Of a stretch of DNA of 64,000 bases, positions 29,729 through 40,254 are shown piece after piece (position 1 is the stretch's first letter; each line of letters begins with the position of its first letter). The notes under the pieces are model-generated. The model was not told where the DNA came from. It did no database searches and saw nothing but the letters and a program-made list of their open reading frames with translations. A program made the position numbers and the translations under genes. Source of the DNA: Leishmania donovani (lineage: Eukaryota > Euglenozoa > Kinetoplastea > Trypanosomatida > Trypanosomatidae); the NCBI RefSeq assembly GCF_000227135.1, contig NC_018263.1, positions 1,251,626 through 1,315,625 of the forward strand, read 5' to 3'.

Positions 29729-32700
29729 CTACTCGCCGTTGCCGGACGGCATCGCGCAGTACCGCATGGTATATCCGTTAACGCGTCCCGTCATGAGCAC
29801 TTCCGTTGCAAGGGGGGGCACGATCAGTTCACCCTCGTACCGACCTGTTTCCTCCGCCTGCGTGACTTTTCCAGCAACACCCGGGCCCCACTTCACCGCG
29901 CTCGTGCGGCCGACAGAGAAGTAGACATGCATGACGAAGTCGGTGGTGTCATTGTAGAAAGCCCACCGCTTCGTCGCCTTGTCGATAATGCGGAAGAGCA
30001 GCCCGTTACCACCCTCAAAGCAGGGGCTCACTTCATCGCCGCTGACGCTTGGGGCGCCGTTCTTGTAGACTTTTGTCGCCTCACTGACCTCCAGCGGCTT
30101 CTCAGTGCAACTTGGTCCGGCGCTGCTGCACAACGTCAGCAGCTCGCCGTTGTCCATCACCAACATCATAGTGCCATCCGAATTGCCGTGCCTCGGCAGA
30201 CTCGCCCCAGGCAGGTCAATCATCACGCTGCGCCGCAGCTTCGACTCCCCTGCAACCGGCGAGTCCACACCGCTGAAGAAGACGCTGCTGTGCCGGCGCA
30301 GCTCCGCTGCTGCATCTTGGTGGGCCACCGACTCTATTGCCGGGGCGTTGGCCTGGTTTTCAGCCGCCGAGCGAAGCGTTTCACTCTCCAGCTTCCTGTG
30401 GCGGAAGTCGATCACGGCTGATGTGCGCGTGGCCACCGTCAGCATCAAGGAGTTGAGGTAGGCCTCGTTGGACGCGAACATCCGACGCGGAGGACTAGGC
30501 AAGCAAAAGTATTTGCACGTCTTCTGGAGGAGCTTGATCTTCTGATGGTTCGTGTAGACGCTGAAGTACACGTCCAGCACCTCTGCCACAGGCTCGACAC
30601 CCGCCGCCACCTCGGTGAAGGCATCCTCCTGCATCAGCATCGGATTGCCCTCCTCTGCGTTGGGGGCACCGTCGGCGTCGGCGCCCGCGGCGAGCGATGC
30701 CAGCGGATTCGCGCCGATATCGCTTTCCTTGGAAGGAAAGACGCGTCCGGGCACGGTGCGCAGTTCGTACATCTCTATTGGCTCCGCGACCCCGCGTAGC
30801 TGGTGCGGACCAAGGGCCACAAACTGCACCGTACCCTGCTCCTCCTCGGTGAGGGCTTCCACCACGCTCGAGGTGCAGATCACCTGTCCACCGCAACTGA
30901 CGCTCTCCGTGCGCGCGGCTGTATTGACGACGTTGCCGTAGTAATCGTAGCCTTTGGTCACATCGTCAAAGCGCACCTCCGCCAGGCCACGATGGACACC
31001 AGCACGAACACGTAGGCCGCTCCACGGCCTCAACCCGCACTCGCCGGGGTCGGTGCCGCCGCTGCGCTTTCCAATCAACTCGTAGGCGTCGTCGATCGCC
31101 GTCGAGCCCCAGTCAGCCTGGTGGAGCTCCACCTGTATGTTTCGCGCAAGTTGCACAGCGGCAAACGACTGCTTGCACGCAATCATGAAAGAATCGCCGA
31201 TCGTCTTGACCTCGTAGCACTTGTACTTGGTAACCAGCTGGCGAATCAGCTTGTGATGCAGCGCCACCGCACTCGACATGGCCTGCGGCGCTGTCGCCCA
31301 GAGCGCTGTGCTGCTCTCGATATCCGTGAATATGAGCGTCACTGGCTCGTTTTCGTCCCTCGGTGCGTTGCGGTTGTCGCGGCTGTCACGAGTGCATAAG
31401 ACGCAGATGATGGCAGCGGCGGCCACCGCTGCTATGACGACCACGCACACGGCCACGGAGGCGATGATAGTTGACTTCGAGCTGCTGCTGCGCGCGTCTT
31501 CAGAGCTGCTGCTGCGCGCGTCTCCAGAGCTGCTGCTGTCCTCAAAGTGGGCGTCGACGTAGCCGAAGAGGTTGACAACGTATGGCCCAGCGATCGGCCC
31601 ATTCGTTTCCCCCTTCATGTCCGAGTACGACCAAATGTAGATTCCGCCCGCACCGCCGTTTAAGACGCCCGCGCACTCCACTTGGTTGCTCCTCGGCGAG
31701 CAAGCACATCCCGTGCGCTTGAAAGGGCCCAGTGTGAGGTCATTCATCTGCAGGACTTGTTGCGTATAGAGTGCATCCAAGAGCGCACTTATTGATGGAT
31801 TTGCGGCATTGTAACTCAGCATGCTGAGCGCGCGCACCGCGAGAAAGCCTCTCATCGAGGCTGGTGAGTGGTAGCCTGGCCCAATGGTAGCTGCGAGAAA
31901 GTCCGCAGACAGCCTCGATATGTCCCGCTTCTTGGGCGTCCAGGGTGGCAGGTTCGTTACAAAAAGCAGGCGCTCACCGGAGGAGGGCCTGGCGGCGAAC
32001 ACTTTTTCGATTTCACGGTACCACTGCGTCACTTCGTCGAACAGGAGTATCACACGTGTATCCGTGTTGCTTTGCATGTGCTTCTGCAGTGTGCCAATGT
32101 CGCTCTGCATGATTCCAGTCAGCAACACAAGGCCGGATTTCGGAAGGTCACTTGGCGACAGTTTGTCACCGGCACCTAGCGTTTTTACAGATTTCACGGT
32201 AACACCGGCGCGCGTCGTGATTCGTTGCAGCGTGCTCTGCATCGCAGTTGCTGAGGCGCCGGAGTTCCGCAGCACCGCGTACACATCCGGGGCGACGGCC
32301 GACTTCGCCACCCACGTTGCCACCGCACCCAACTGCTGCTCGTTAGTCGCCGTCAGGTAGACGACGTTGCTCGCATTTTGGTAAAGAGTCGGCTGCAGAA
32401 ATACAGGTTCCACCAAAACCTTCTCCACGGGGCTCTTGTCAACACCTGCGGAGGCGGCCCCAAACACGGCTATGGTTGGCGACTTGTCGAGAGCTGCTTT
32501 CCAGGTAGTATCAGCTAGATTGTCCAAGGGACCAATGGTGGCTTTGGTGAAGATGGCTGAGGCCATTGCGGCTGGAATCATGTTATCCATTTGCGTGGTC
32601 ATGTAGTTGGCATTTTCGCCAACGCTGTGATACTTCACGTAAGCCGCGCGCACCATCTTGCTGATGTTCAACGCGACATCCACCGCGTGGCATTCCCATG

Positions 32701-33958
32701 GCTTCAGCATCAGACTCGCACCCGGTATCGACGTCAGTCCGTAGTAAGCGCTGGGTTCTCCATCATTCATCGCTCTTAAGGAGTACAAGAGCACCATGCG
32801 ACCGCCGACGTTGCACGAGCTGCTGTACGCTCCAAGAACAATATTGCCACCGATGGTGTAGACGCGCTGCTCGAGCAGCCTGTCGAAATAGAGTTTCTGC
32901 GTTGGCGACTCGGTCCAAAGAGTGTGGTGCTGCAGCGTCGCTACGGTTGCACGCGCCGTGATCCAGCCCGCGACAGCTTCTATTCCATCCACACTGCTGG
33001 AAGCCAGTGCTGGCTTGGTGTTTCCGTAGTCTTTTTTGAACTGATCCATTGATTTTTTAAAGTTGTTGTCTTGGGGGTGCGGGTTTGTGGAGGACACAAT
33101 TATGTTCCTAGCAGGGACCTTTGGGCTTGTCGCAGCAAGGTACTGGGAGGTGGCGGTACGGATGAGCCACGAAGGCATCAGGACTTGGACTTCGCCGGAG
33201 CTCTTAATAAGCTCCACAAACATGCTGTCTGTGGAGCTGCCAGCAGGGAGGAAAAAGAATACGACGGAGATACCGCTCTCAAAATTCTTCGAAAACGCCG
33301 CGAACTTTGCGCTATCGTAGTCCTGGGTCGCCTCATACGTTACGAGAGTGCCAGTGTAGGCAAGCTCGCCCATGCGCCTCAAAAACTCTTGGTACACCGC
33401 AGCACCGGCACTGGTTTTTCCTTCAGCCGTTTTCGTGTACACGAAGCCGATTTTCGGAGGCGCTCCGTTGATCATCACATACGACATTAGCGCCAACATC
33501 TCCGTTGCAGGATCTGCGTTCGTGAAGTACACATTTTTAGACATCCCCCTCGTGTCCAGTACGCCTTCAGATATGGATGTGACGAGTGTGCAGCTGGTGA
33601 ATGATGATGCTGCCACTACACTGCTGAGAAGTGTGTCGGAGAGCGTGGACATGTACACATTCAGCGTACTACCCGAGCCGTCCGTTGGTGCCCACGCTAA
33701 GGGGATGGACAGGATCTCGCGCGCGCAAGTAATCGAGGCTTTTTGGGCAGTTACGTCCACGGCGTTCAGCGCGGCAGTGGACGACTCAGTTGTCTGTAGA
33801 AGAAAGCATTGGACATCAAACGAATCGCGTAGGCTTCCACCTTGCGCCGACACGGGCGCACAGAGGACGAGCAGCAGCAGCAGCAGCACAGGCGTAACGG
33901 ATGGATGCGTGCTGATGCCTTTGCAGCGATTTATCACGAGCTGTGGTGATTGCCACAT
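29729..33958 (-). CDS. Receptor-type adenylate cyclase
   Basis: 1409-aa surface receptor making cAMP from ATP. The ATG at 33958 is followed by a hydrophobic signal sequence (LLLLLLVLCAPVSAQ, about residues 25-39). Residues about 45-800 form the large extracellular region of the periplasmic-binding-protein type seen in trypanosomatid cyclases (e.g. SLRDSFDVQCFLLQ, PPKIGFVYTKTAEG). A short Ser/Asp/Arg repeat precedes one transmembrane helix (about 830-856, IIASVAVCVVVIAAVAAAAI). The class III cyclase domain spans about 868-1040: FTDIESSTALW and KTIGDSFMIA carry the two metal-binding Asp, and GNVVNTAARTES has the transition-state Asn and Arg, so it looks catalytically competent as a homodimer. 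About 370 residues follow the cyclase domain. The only cyclase gene in this window. Confidence 0.97.
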   Translation of the reverse strand: MWQSPQLVINRCKGISTHPSVTPVLLLLLLVLCAPVSAQGGSLRDSFDVQCFLLQTTESSTAALNAVDVTAQKASITCAREILSIPLAWAPTDGSGSTLNVYMSTLSDTLLSSVVAASSFTSCTLVTSISEGVLDTRGMSKNVYFTNADPATEMLALMSYVMINGAPPKIGFVYTKTAEGKTSAGAAVYQEFLRRMGELAYTGTLVTYEATQDYDSAKFAAFSKNFESGISVVFFFLPAGSSTDSMFVELIKSSGEVQVLMPSWLIRTATSQYLAATSPKVPARNIIVSSTNPHPQDNNFKKSMDQFKKDYGNTKPALASSSVDGIEAVAGWITARATVATLQHHTLWTESPTQKLYFDRLLEQRVYTIGGNIVLGAYSSSCNVGGRMVLLYSLRAMNDGEPSAYYGLTSIPGASLMLKPWECHAVDVALNISKMVRAAYVKYHSVGENANYMTTQMDNMIPAAMASAIFTKATIGPLDNLADTTWKAALDKSPTIAVFGAASAGVDKSPVEKVLVEPVFLQPTLYQNASNVVYLTATNEQQLGAVATWVAKSAVAPDVYAVLRNSGASATAMQSTLQRITTRAGVTVKSVKTLGAGDKLSPSDLPKSGLVLLTGIMQSDIGTLQKHMQSNTDTRVILLFDEVTQWYREIEKVFAARPSSGERLLFVTNLPPWTPKKRDISRLSADFLAATIGPGYHSPASMRGFLAVRALSMLSYNAANPSISALLDALYTQQVLQMNDLTLGPFKRTGCACSPRSNQVECAGVLNGGAGGIYIWSYSDMKGETNGPIAGPYVVNLFGYVDAHFEDSSSSGDARSSSSEDARSSSSKSTIIASVAVCVVVIAAVAAAAIICVLCTRDSRDNRNAPRDENEPVTLIFTDIESSTALWATAPQAMSSAVALHHKLIRQLVTKYKCYEVKTIGDSFMIACKQSFAAVQLARNIQVELHQADWGSTAIDDAYELIGKRSGGTDPGECGLRPWSGLRVRAGVHRGLAEVRFDDVTKGYDYYGNVVNTAARTESVSCGGQVICTSSVVEALTEEEQGTVQFVALGPHQLRGVAEPIEMYELRTVPGRVFPSKESDIGANPLASLAAGADADGAPNAEEGNPMLMQEDAFTEVAAGVEPVAEVLDVYFSVYTNHQKIKLLQKTCKYFCLPSPPRRMFASNEAYLNSLMLTVATRTSAVIDFRHRKLESETLRSAAENQANAPAIESVAHQDAAAELRRHSSVFFSGVDSPVAGESKLRRSVMIDLPGASLPRHGNSDGTMMLVMDNGELLTLCSSAGPSCTEKPLEVSEATKVYKNGAPSVSGDEVSPCFEGGNGLLFRIIDKATKRWAFYNDTTDFVMHVYFSVGRTSAVKWGPGVAGKVTQAEETGRYEGELIVPPLATEVLMTGRVNGYTMRYCAMPSGNGE
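31479..31538. repeat. 24-bp tandem repeat (2.5 copies) in cyclase gene
   Basis: gagctgctgctgcgcgcgtc-type units at 31479-31502, 31503-31526 and a half unit to 31538. It codes for the DARSSSSE/G repeats just outside the membrane helix of the adenylate cyclase and is a likely site of length variation between strains. Confidence 0.9.
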
Positions 33959-35412
33959 GAGCGAGAGAGAAGTGGAGCGGGGAGGGGAATGAGCGGCAGA
34001 GTGGAGGGGACGGAAAGGGCAAGCGAAAAGCCCGCGGAGAAAGAATGCACAAACGAGAAGGCGACATCCAAGAGAAAATCGGGAGAGGCAGCACTCGATG
34101 AACCGAAACAGAACCCACAACGGGAGGTGCGGAAAGGGAAGGAAAGGGAACACACATACACACGCACGCACATGCATGCATGCAAAGGAAAAGGAAGGAA
34201 AAAATGGCAAAAAGAGTTCACAACAAGAGAAACCGAGCTGAAGACGAAACGACGGCAAGACGAAAACGCTAAAAATAAAAGTGTTCCCATGCACCAAGAA
34301 CAAAAGAAGTAGGAGAGAGGCGATGGCTGTCAAAGCCGTCAAAATACTTGTGTGGAGGCGTGCCCGTGCACTGGTACAGCAGGGACGGCAGGGCGTGTCG
34401 AGAGAGAGAGAGAGAGAGCAGCGCGAAAAGCAAACGAGGCACCGCCCTCCTCACATACTCGCTTTGGTGAAGAAAAAAAAAAAGGAAAGCGCGGCGGGGC
34501 GAGAGAGAGGCGCTGACGGCAGTAGGGCTGTGCGTTGTGGTGCCAATCTCTCTCCCGTTTTTCTGGTCGTCTCGTTCACCCAGGCACACCCACACACACA
34601 GAGGAACAAAAAAAAAGCAAAAACAAAAACAAAAACTGACAACGAAACGAGCTCGCGGAGGTCTTTCGCGTAGTGGGAGGTCCTTCTCTGACAAGGTGCA
34701 GGAGAGGAAGAGTGGGCGAGAGGTGTGAGGTAGAAAAGGCGTGAAAAGAAAAAAGGGAAGAGGAGGAGGGCAGAGATGAGCGATGGGAAGGATCAAGAAT
34801 GCAGATTACAGTTTGGCATGTCCGAAGATGTGTGCGCGTTGTTCGCGTTCTACTAACGCAGAAGGTATTCGATGCCGCCCGCCTCTACCCACTTCAAGAC
34901 TACTGTTTGCCGAGACGACGCCCAGTGTGGACAGGGACAGTGCTTTCTTTATCATCCTTTTGCCTATTTTTCCACTCTTGAGGCTGTCCTGATCGTCTTG
35001 CGCTGCACACTACGCATGCAGCTTCGCCCAAAACGTGAGATGGTGCAGGGCACATTGGGCGGCAGAAGAAAGTCAGGGAAGGCGAGGGGCTCTATCTCCA
35101 GTGAACGTGGAGGCCCCTCCTTCCCAAGAGACGGAGTTTCCCTATTTTTCGTGTCCTTTCGTTTCTTTTTTGCTGCTGTTCGTCTGGCGTGTTCCACAGT
35201 TTTGCGTCAGAGTGACAGTGGGAAGAAAAAGCCACAAGCTCAAGCTACAGGGCGTCGAATGCCGCTGCAGCGCTGAAGCAAAGTAGTGTACATGGGAGAT
35301 GGGCTGACAAACGAAACGAACAGCATCTTCAGCAACAGAGATTGCAGCAAGAGGGTGATAGGTGATGACGCTTGAAAACGAAAAGGCAGGGGCCTTTGCC
35401 CAGTTGCCTCGC
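33959..35412. other. Intergenic
   Basis: 1.45 kb: strongly purine-rich on the plus strand directly upstream of the cyclase ATG (33960-34020), i.e. pyrimidine-rich in the transcribed sense; an A-rich microsatellite (aaacaaaaac units near 34610-34640). No gene supported. Confidence 0.6.
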
Positions 35413-35742
35413 TCAATCGGCGGCGTGAGAGCTGGCGATACCATCGATGATGCGAAGAAGCAGGCGATTGTACCGGCTTTCGAGGGTCTCCTTCTCTGCG
35501 TCGCTGCGTCGCGGCTGCACAGCTGAGTGTGCCGATGACGCTGCCGCTACCGTCGTCTTCTCCGCAGGAGGGGGAAAAAGCTCAAGCACAAGGTCCCGGT
35601 TCGGCTCACTCATGGGCAGCGTGTAAACAGACGGCTTGCTGCCGCCGGAGGGGGCAGTTCTGACAACCGATGCACCTGCCTGCGTGTAGTGATGCCGCAC
35701 CCACGCGCATGTGTCGTAGTACTGCTGGGGGACCTTGACCAT
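35413..35742 (-). CDS. Small hypothetical protein (109 aa)
   Basis: 109-aa frame from the ATG at 35742 (MVKVPQQYYDTCAWVRHHY). It has a compact N-terminal segment with several aromatics, a Ser/Ala linker, and a C-terminal amphipathic helix (SRYNRLLLRIIDGIASSHAAD). Upstream codons in the same frame are Cys/Val/Arg microsatellite translation and were excluded. I do not recognise it. Sequence character is protein-like and strand fits the neighbours; no function proposed. Confidence 0.6.
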   Translation of the reverse strand: MVKVPQQYYDTCAWVRHHYTQAGASVVRTAPSGGSKPSVYTLPMSEPNRDLVLELFPPPAEKTTVAAASSAHSAVQPRRSDAEKETLESRYNRLLLRIIDGIASSHAAD

Positions 35743-37327
35743 TGCGAGGGTCCGTGATGCTTGCAGGTGGAGTAGCGCGCGCGCACACACCCACATACAC
35801 ACACGCCACCGCTTCAACGTTGTGGGGGCAACAAGGCGTGCAGCTGGGCAAGATAAAGAGAGAGAGCCGTTGCAGATCTGAAACTATGCCCTCGACAACA
35901 ACAAGAAGCTGCGCACTTCACACTACACGTGTTTCCCCTTTCTTTCGCAATAGCTGAAAAGGTTTCGATCGAACAACCGACATCAAAAACAAAACATGTT
36001 GCACTCTACACACGGCAACCGCGCTGCCGATTTGCCTTTGCCTCTCTTGCGTCCCACGTAATGATGACAGATCATCAAACGGTGCGGCTCTGCGCGCTTG
36101 TGTATTTTCGATGTGTTCGAGATACCAGTCTGCAGGATGATTGCGGGGAGGAGGAACTAATGCGGTGCAGGAGTGCTACAGCAGCTGCAGCGACACTGGA
36201 GTCAAGGAGAGCAGTCAAGGAGAACACTGATCACTTCTCGTGGAGATCGAAATGCTGCTCGCCGCTCACGCACAGTGAAAGGCGTCAGGAGAAGGAAGGG
36301 GGGTGAGGGAGCGGTGTAGATGCTACGTGAAGGAACACACGAAAAACACAAGTCTCGAACAGCCCCAACAGCTGAAGGCCTTTTTTTGTGACTAAAGGGA
36401 ACTCCATGGGGGCCTGTCTTCTCTGACATTGCAGCCGAGCGAGATGGTCAGGGGAAGCACGCCGCGCACGTGTTTGCCCACCTCCTCAAGCGAAGAGCAG
36501 CAATGCTAGGCTCCATACATCGCGGGTAGTTTTGATTCTTCTTAAACTGTTTCTCTCTCGATCTCTCCCGCACTTCCTGATCGAGCTTGCACAATAAGGG
36601 AATGCATAACAGCTGCAACCCCGAAAAACCCCACAGATAGAGAGGCGCTAAACCTTGACACCCAACACCCAACGATGCGTACCAACATTTACACGCAAAC
36701 ACACACGCACAGGAGAGGGAGTCGCCAACAACAAGACGAAAGCGAAACACAAACGGTGCATGGGGAGACGTACACATGGTCATCAGCAACAACAAACAAA
36801 AATATGTGCCGTTTATTCTTTTTTTTTCCGAATTCGAAAATCAACGCCAAGGGAGAGGGAGAGGGAGAGGGGGCAACAACACAAGATACGCCGTCAGAGG
36901 CAAAAGGCGCAAGTCAACCATTGTATTGGAACGCACACGAAACACAAGGGAGTGAAACGCGTGGAGGCGGGGTGCTCATGTAGCCCATCTCTTCCAGTCC
37001 CGCACTTGCTTTCGTGCTTGTGTGTGGGCATTTCTGGCTATGGCAGCCCACAATTTATGTACACACAGACACCTTCTGGCTACAGAAGCACACGGATCCG
37101 GGTGGAGGCGGGCGGCGTGAGTGACAAGTCGTCTCGGAAAGCAAAGTCCTGGCGACGGTGAGAAGTGAAGGGGGATCGGGGGTTGAACGGACTCGGCAGC
37201 GCGCTTATTGAAAGAGCAAGATGAGACAATAGACAAGGGTAACGAGGCACACACGTACACACACGTCAGAAAATGCGAACCCAAACAAAACAAAAAACAA
37301 GGAAGAAGGGACAACACGCTCTGTGTA
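35743..37327. other. Intergenic
   Basis: 1.6 kb with no supported gene; contains a poly(T) run (36821-36829 area) and a GAGGGA microsatellite near 36850-36870. Confidence 0.6.
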
Positions 37328-39049
37328 TTAGTGGACAGACATGAAGACTTTGGAGGTAGGGAACTCAATCGTGCGCCCGCCCTCCGTGTGCGAGGGACGA
37401 TCCAGCAGCAGACGCGGCAGGAAGTCCGTGAGGTCCTGCTGCTGTCCGTACATTTTCGACATGGAGTCTGAAGTGCCGCAGACGCGGACTGGATTGGAGT
37501 CAGCGTGCTGGTGCGAGGAACGGCGGAGGGTGTTGCAGTACTGCACTGCAGGATAGATGTCGGCGTCACCACAAAGCAGTACTACCTGCTGGAATTGCCG
37601 GTGGTCTTGAAAGAGCTCGATCACGCACGTGGCGGTGGCGACGTCCACGCCGGTTTGAACCCACACATGACCAGGCCCGTCTTCCGTGAACCCGCGCTGG
37701 CGCTTCATGCCCCCCACCAACTTCGCAACAACGTTCGGCAGGGAACGGCCGCTGTTCATCTCGTCCGTCAGGTAGCGCTTCCGCATGGAGGCCTCGCGGA
37801 ACGCGTTTTCGCGGTGAGCCAGCGGCATGGACATCTCCACGAACTCTGTGAAGGCGGCGGTGTCCGTGTCGAACCAGAACGCGAAAGGCTCGCGCTGGAA
37901 GATGTCGCCGATGTAGTCGATGGTGTAGAGCAGAGCGTCGGTGATGTGCCGGTAGTAGGCAGGATCGCTGCGGTTGCGACGAACCGCGACGCAGCGCTCA
38001 AAGTAGGACCCGTCCACGACGATTGCCACTCGCCCGTCCCTCTTTGGCCCGTCCAGAGGAATGTAAGGGGGCACCACAGGCGCGCACGAGACGGCCGCGC
38101 GGGGACGAGGCTCGCCACCGCGATTGCTCGCGCCATCGTCCGAATCGCGCGGCGTAGCTGAATTGTTCGACTGCTCAGCACTGCCCGAGTCGTGCTCGCT
38201 AGGCAGAGAGGCGGAACGCTCCTCCGAGACGCGGTCGTGCGTCACAGGCGCCATGTACGGCTGGTGGCAGTGCACCGTCTCGTGATTGCGGCCGCAGTTG
38301 TCGCAGTGCACGTTGTCGCATACGCCAGCGGTGTGGCCCTTCACATGGCAAAGGTTGCACACCACCTCGGGGCAATGTGCAACGAAGTGACCGGGGCGAT
38401 GACACATCCGGCACAGCTGACCCTGCGGGCAGTTCGCGGCCTCGTGGCCCGGCTCATTGCACTGGTAGCACACACGCCCCTTGGAGCGCATGGGGCACTC
38501 TGATGAGCGGTGCCCCGAGTGTGAGCAGTGGAAGCAGTGCGGCTTGCTGTGGCAGATTTGGGAGCTGTGTCCGAAGGTACCGCAGTTGTAGCAGCGCGTC
38601 TGCGGGCAGGTCGTCATCATGTGGCCGAGTTGGTGGCACTGGTAGCACTCCAGAGCCTGGTAGCGCACGGGGCAATTGGCCTGGATGTGGCGTGACGAGC
38701 CGCAATGGCGACAGACGGACCAGCGGTACTCCTCATCGAGGTTGACCTCCTCGTGCGGAGCACCCTCGACCGAGCGCACTCGCTTGGAAGCGTCTTGGGG
38801 GCAGTCGCGCCGGTAGTGGCCCAGCCGCTTACACAGATTGCACTTGATCTTGGGGCAGTTGCGGCGGAGATGGCCGCGCGTCTTGCAGTTGTCACACACA
38901 ACCGTGCCACCAGTAGGATTGGAAGACGTGTTTTGGGAGGTGGTGCCAGAGGCCAAGTGGGCCGCAGGCTGCGTGCCGATCGGTGGCTCCTCGATCGGAA
39001 GAAGCGCCGGCGGTGGAGCAGGTGGCATAGGCGAGGATGAAGAATTCAT
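37328..39049 (-). CDS. Ten-zinc-knuckle protein with C-terminal NYN-type nuclease-like domain
   Basis: 573-aa predicted RNA-binding protein. Residues about 40-275 contain nine canonical CCHC knuckles (CX2CX4HX4C), e.g. CDNCKTRGHLRRNC, CYQCNEPGHEAANC and CNLCHVKGHTAGVC, plus a tenth shortened one (CDNCGRNHETVHC). Such knuckles bind single-stranded RNA or DNA, as in the kinetoplastid UMSBP and poly-zinc-finger proteins. After an acidic/Ser linker, residues about 335-560 look like an NYN (LabA/DUF88, PIN-like) fold: RVAIVVDGSYF, TGVDVATATCVIELF, VVLLCGDADIYPAVQ and a late DLTDFLPRL, giving the Asp set expected of a metal-dependent nuclease. The ATG at 39049 (MNSSSSPMPPAPPP) was chosen because the more upstream in-frame codon is GTG. 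Confidence 0.88.
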   Translation of the reverse strand: MNSSSSPMPPAPPPALLPIEEPPIGTQPAAHLASGTTSQNTSSNPTGGTVVCDNCKTRGHLRRNCPKIKCNLCKRLGHYRRDCPQDASKRVRSVEGAPHEEVNLDEEYRWSVCRHCGSSRHIQANCPVRYQALECYQCHQLGHMMTTCPQTRCYNCGTFGHSSQICHSKPHCFHCSHSGHRSSECPMRSKGRVCYQCNEPGHEAANCPQGQLCRMCHRPGHFVAHCPEVVCNLCHVKGHTAGVCDNVHCDNCGRNHETVHCHQPYMAPVTHDRVSEERSASLPSEHDSGSAEQSNNSATPRDSDDGASNRGGEPRPRAAVSCAPVVPPYIPLDGPKRDGRVAIVVDGSYFERCVAVRRNRSDPAYYRHITDALLYTIDYIGDIFQREPFAFWFDTDTAAFTEFVEMSMPLAHRENAFREASMRKRYLTDEMNSGRSLPNVVAKLVGGMKRQRGFTEDGPGHVWVQTGVDVATATCVIELFQDHRQFQQVVLLCGDADIYPAVQYCNTLRRSSHQHADSNPVRVCGTSDSMSKMYGQQQDLTDFLPRLLLDRPSHTEGGRTIEFPTSKVFMSVH

Positions 39050-40254
39050 GAAAGGCGAAGGGAGAAGCAGTTCGGAAGACGTGTGCACGGAAACGGAGGC
39101 TATCTTTTTCCCCTTTTAACGAGCGCGATGCGGTGCAGTCAAAGACGGCAGAACGCACGAGCACACGCACTATTGACAAGAATAACCGTACGCCAATAGA
39201 CACCCGCACAGACACACCGTAGCCAACTGGAGTGCCAAGCAGCAACGGCCGCTGCGGTGAAACCTTCCCCCCAAAAAAGTAAAAGAGAAGTCGGACAGCG
39301 ATGTGGTAGATGCAACAGAGGTGGAGAAGGGAGAGCGCTAGCAAGACAATCAACTGAGACTCTGCTGCCGAGCTTAGTTGATTCCTTATCGCGCGCGCTC
39401 TTTATGGGATGCTGCCGGCGCAGCGAGTGATTGAGATGCACAAGAGAGAGCTGCAGCAAGAGGAGAGGGAGGAGGGGGGGGGGACATAAAACCCCAGTAA
39501 AGCAGTGCACACGCAAACAAGGGGAAAGGGAAAGATGTCGGAGCAGGTGCACGACGCGTAGCACTAGAGTCGGTATTTGGTGCAATATACATAGATGCAT
39601 GTGCATGTATAGTGTGGTAAAAGATGCACGGTGTGCGTGTGTGTGTGTGTTTGGGGGGAGGGAGGGAAGGAGATGGCAGAACGATGGCGGAAGGTTCGTG
39701 CACGCGTCACGTTGAAGAACACGGATGGTTTGCGTTTGCGTGTCAGAGAAGCATGAGAGAGGCAGGCGTACAGATAGGGAGAAAGACGGGGAGAGAGGAG
39801 GTTAGCAAGGAGCAGAGCGAGCAGGCGTGACCGCGTTGGCGGCACCCGGATTTCGAAAACAGACGCGCACTTCCCCACCGGAGCACTTGACACACCGTCT
39901 ATCATGCGGGCGTTGGTGCGCTGCTGTCATGCGCATAATGAGCCGTGGGAGGGGACCTTACCGATGGTCCATGTGTGTCACTTCCCAGTTCAAATAGTGA
40001 AGCTGTCGTTTGTTTTGTGCGCAGTGCCGCCAAGCCGCGCGCTACGCGTGGGCGACACAGTGCACGGAGACCGGTGAAGGGAGCAAAGCTCGAAGCGGCT
40101 AAGGAATATGAGTGCGTGGACGGAGGGGGGGGGGTCGGGAGTGGCGGTGGGTGTTCCGCCTGCCACCAGCAGACAAACGTGGCAAACGTCTTGGTGGTGC
40201 TGCACACGCAGACACACGCACTCGCTCATCGGCAGCGGCGGCGGGTGGGGTCTT
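39050..40254. other. Intergenic
   Basis: Spacer with G-rich runs (39474-39484) and a (GT)n run near 39636-39650; no supported gene. Confidence 0.6.
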
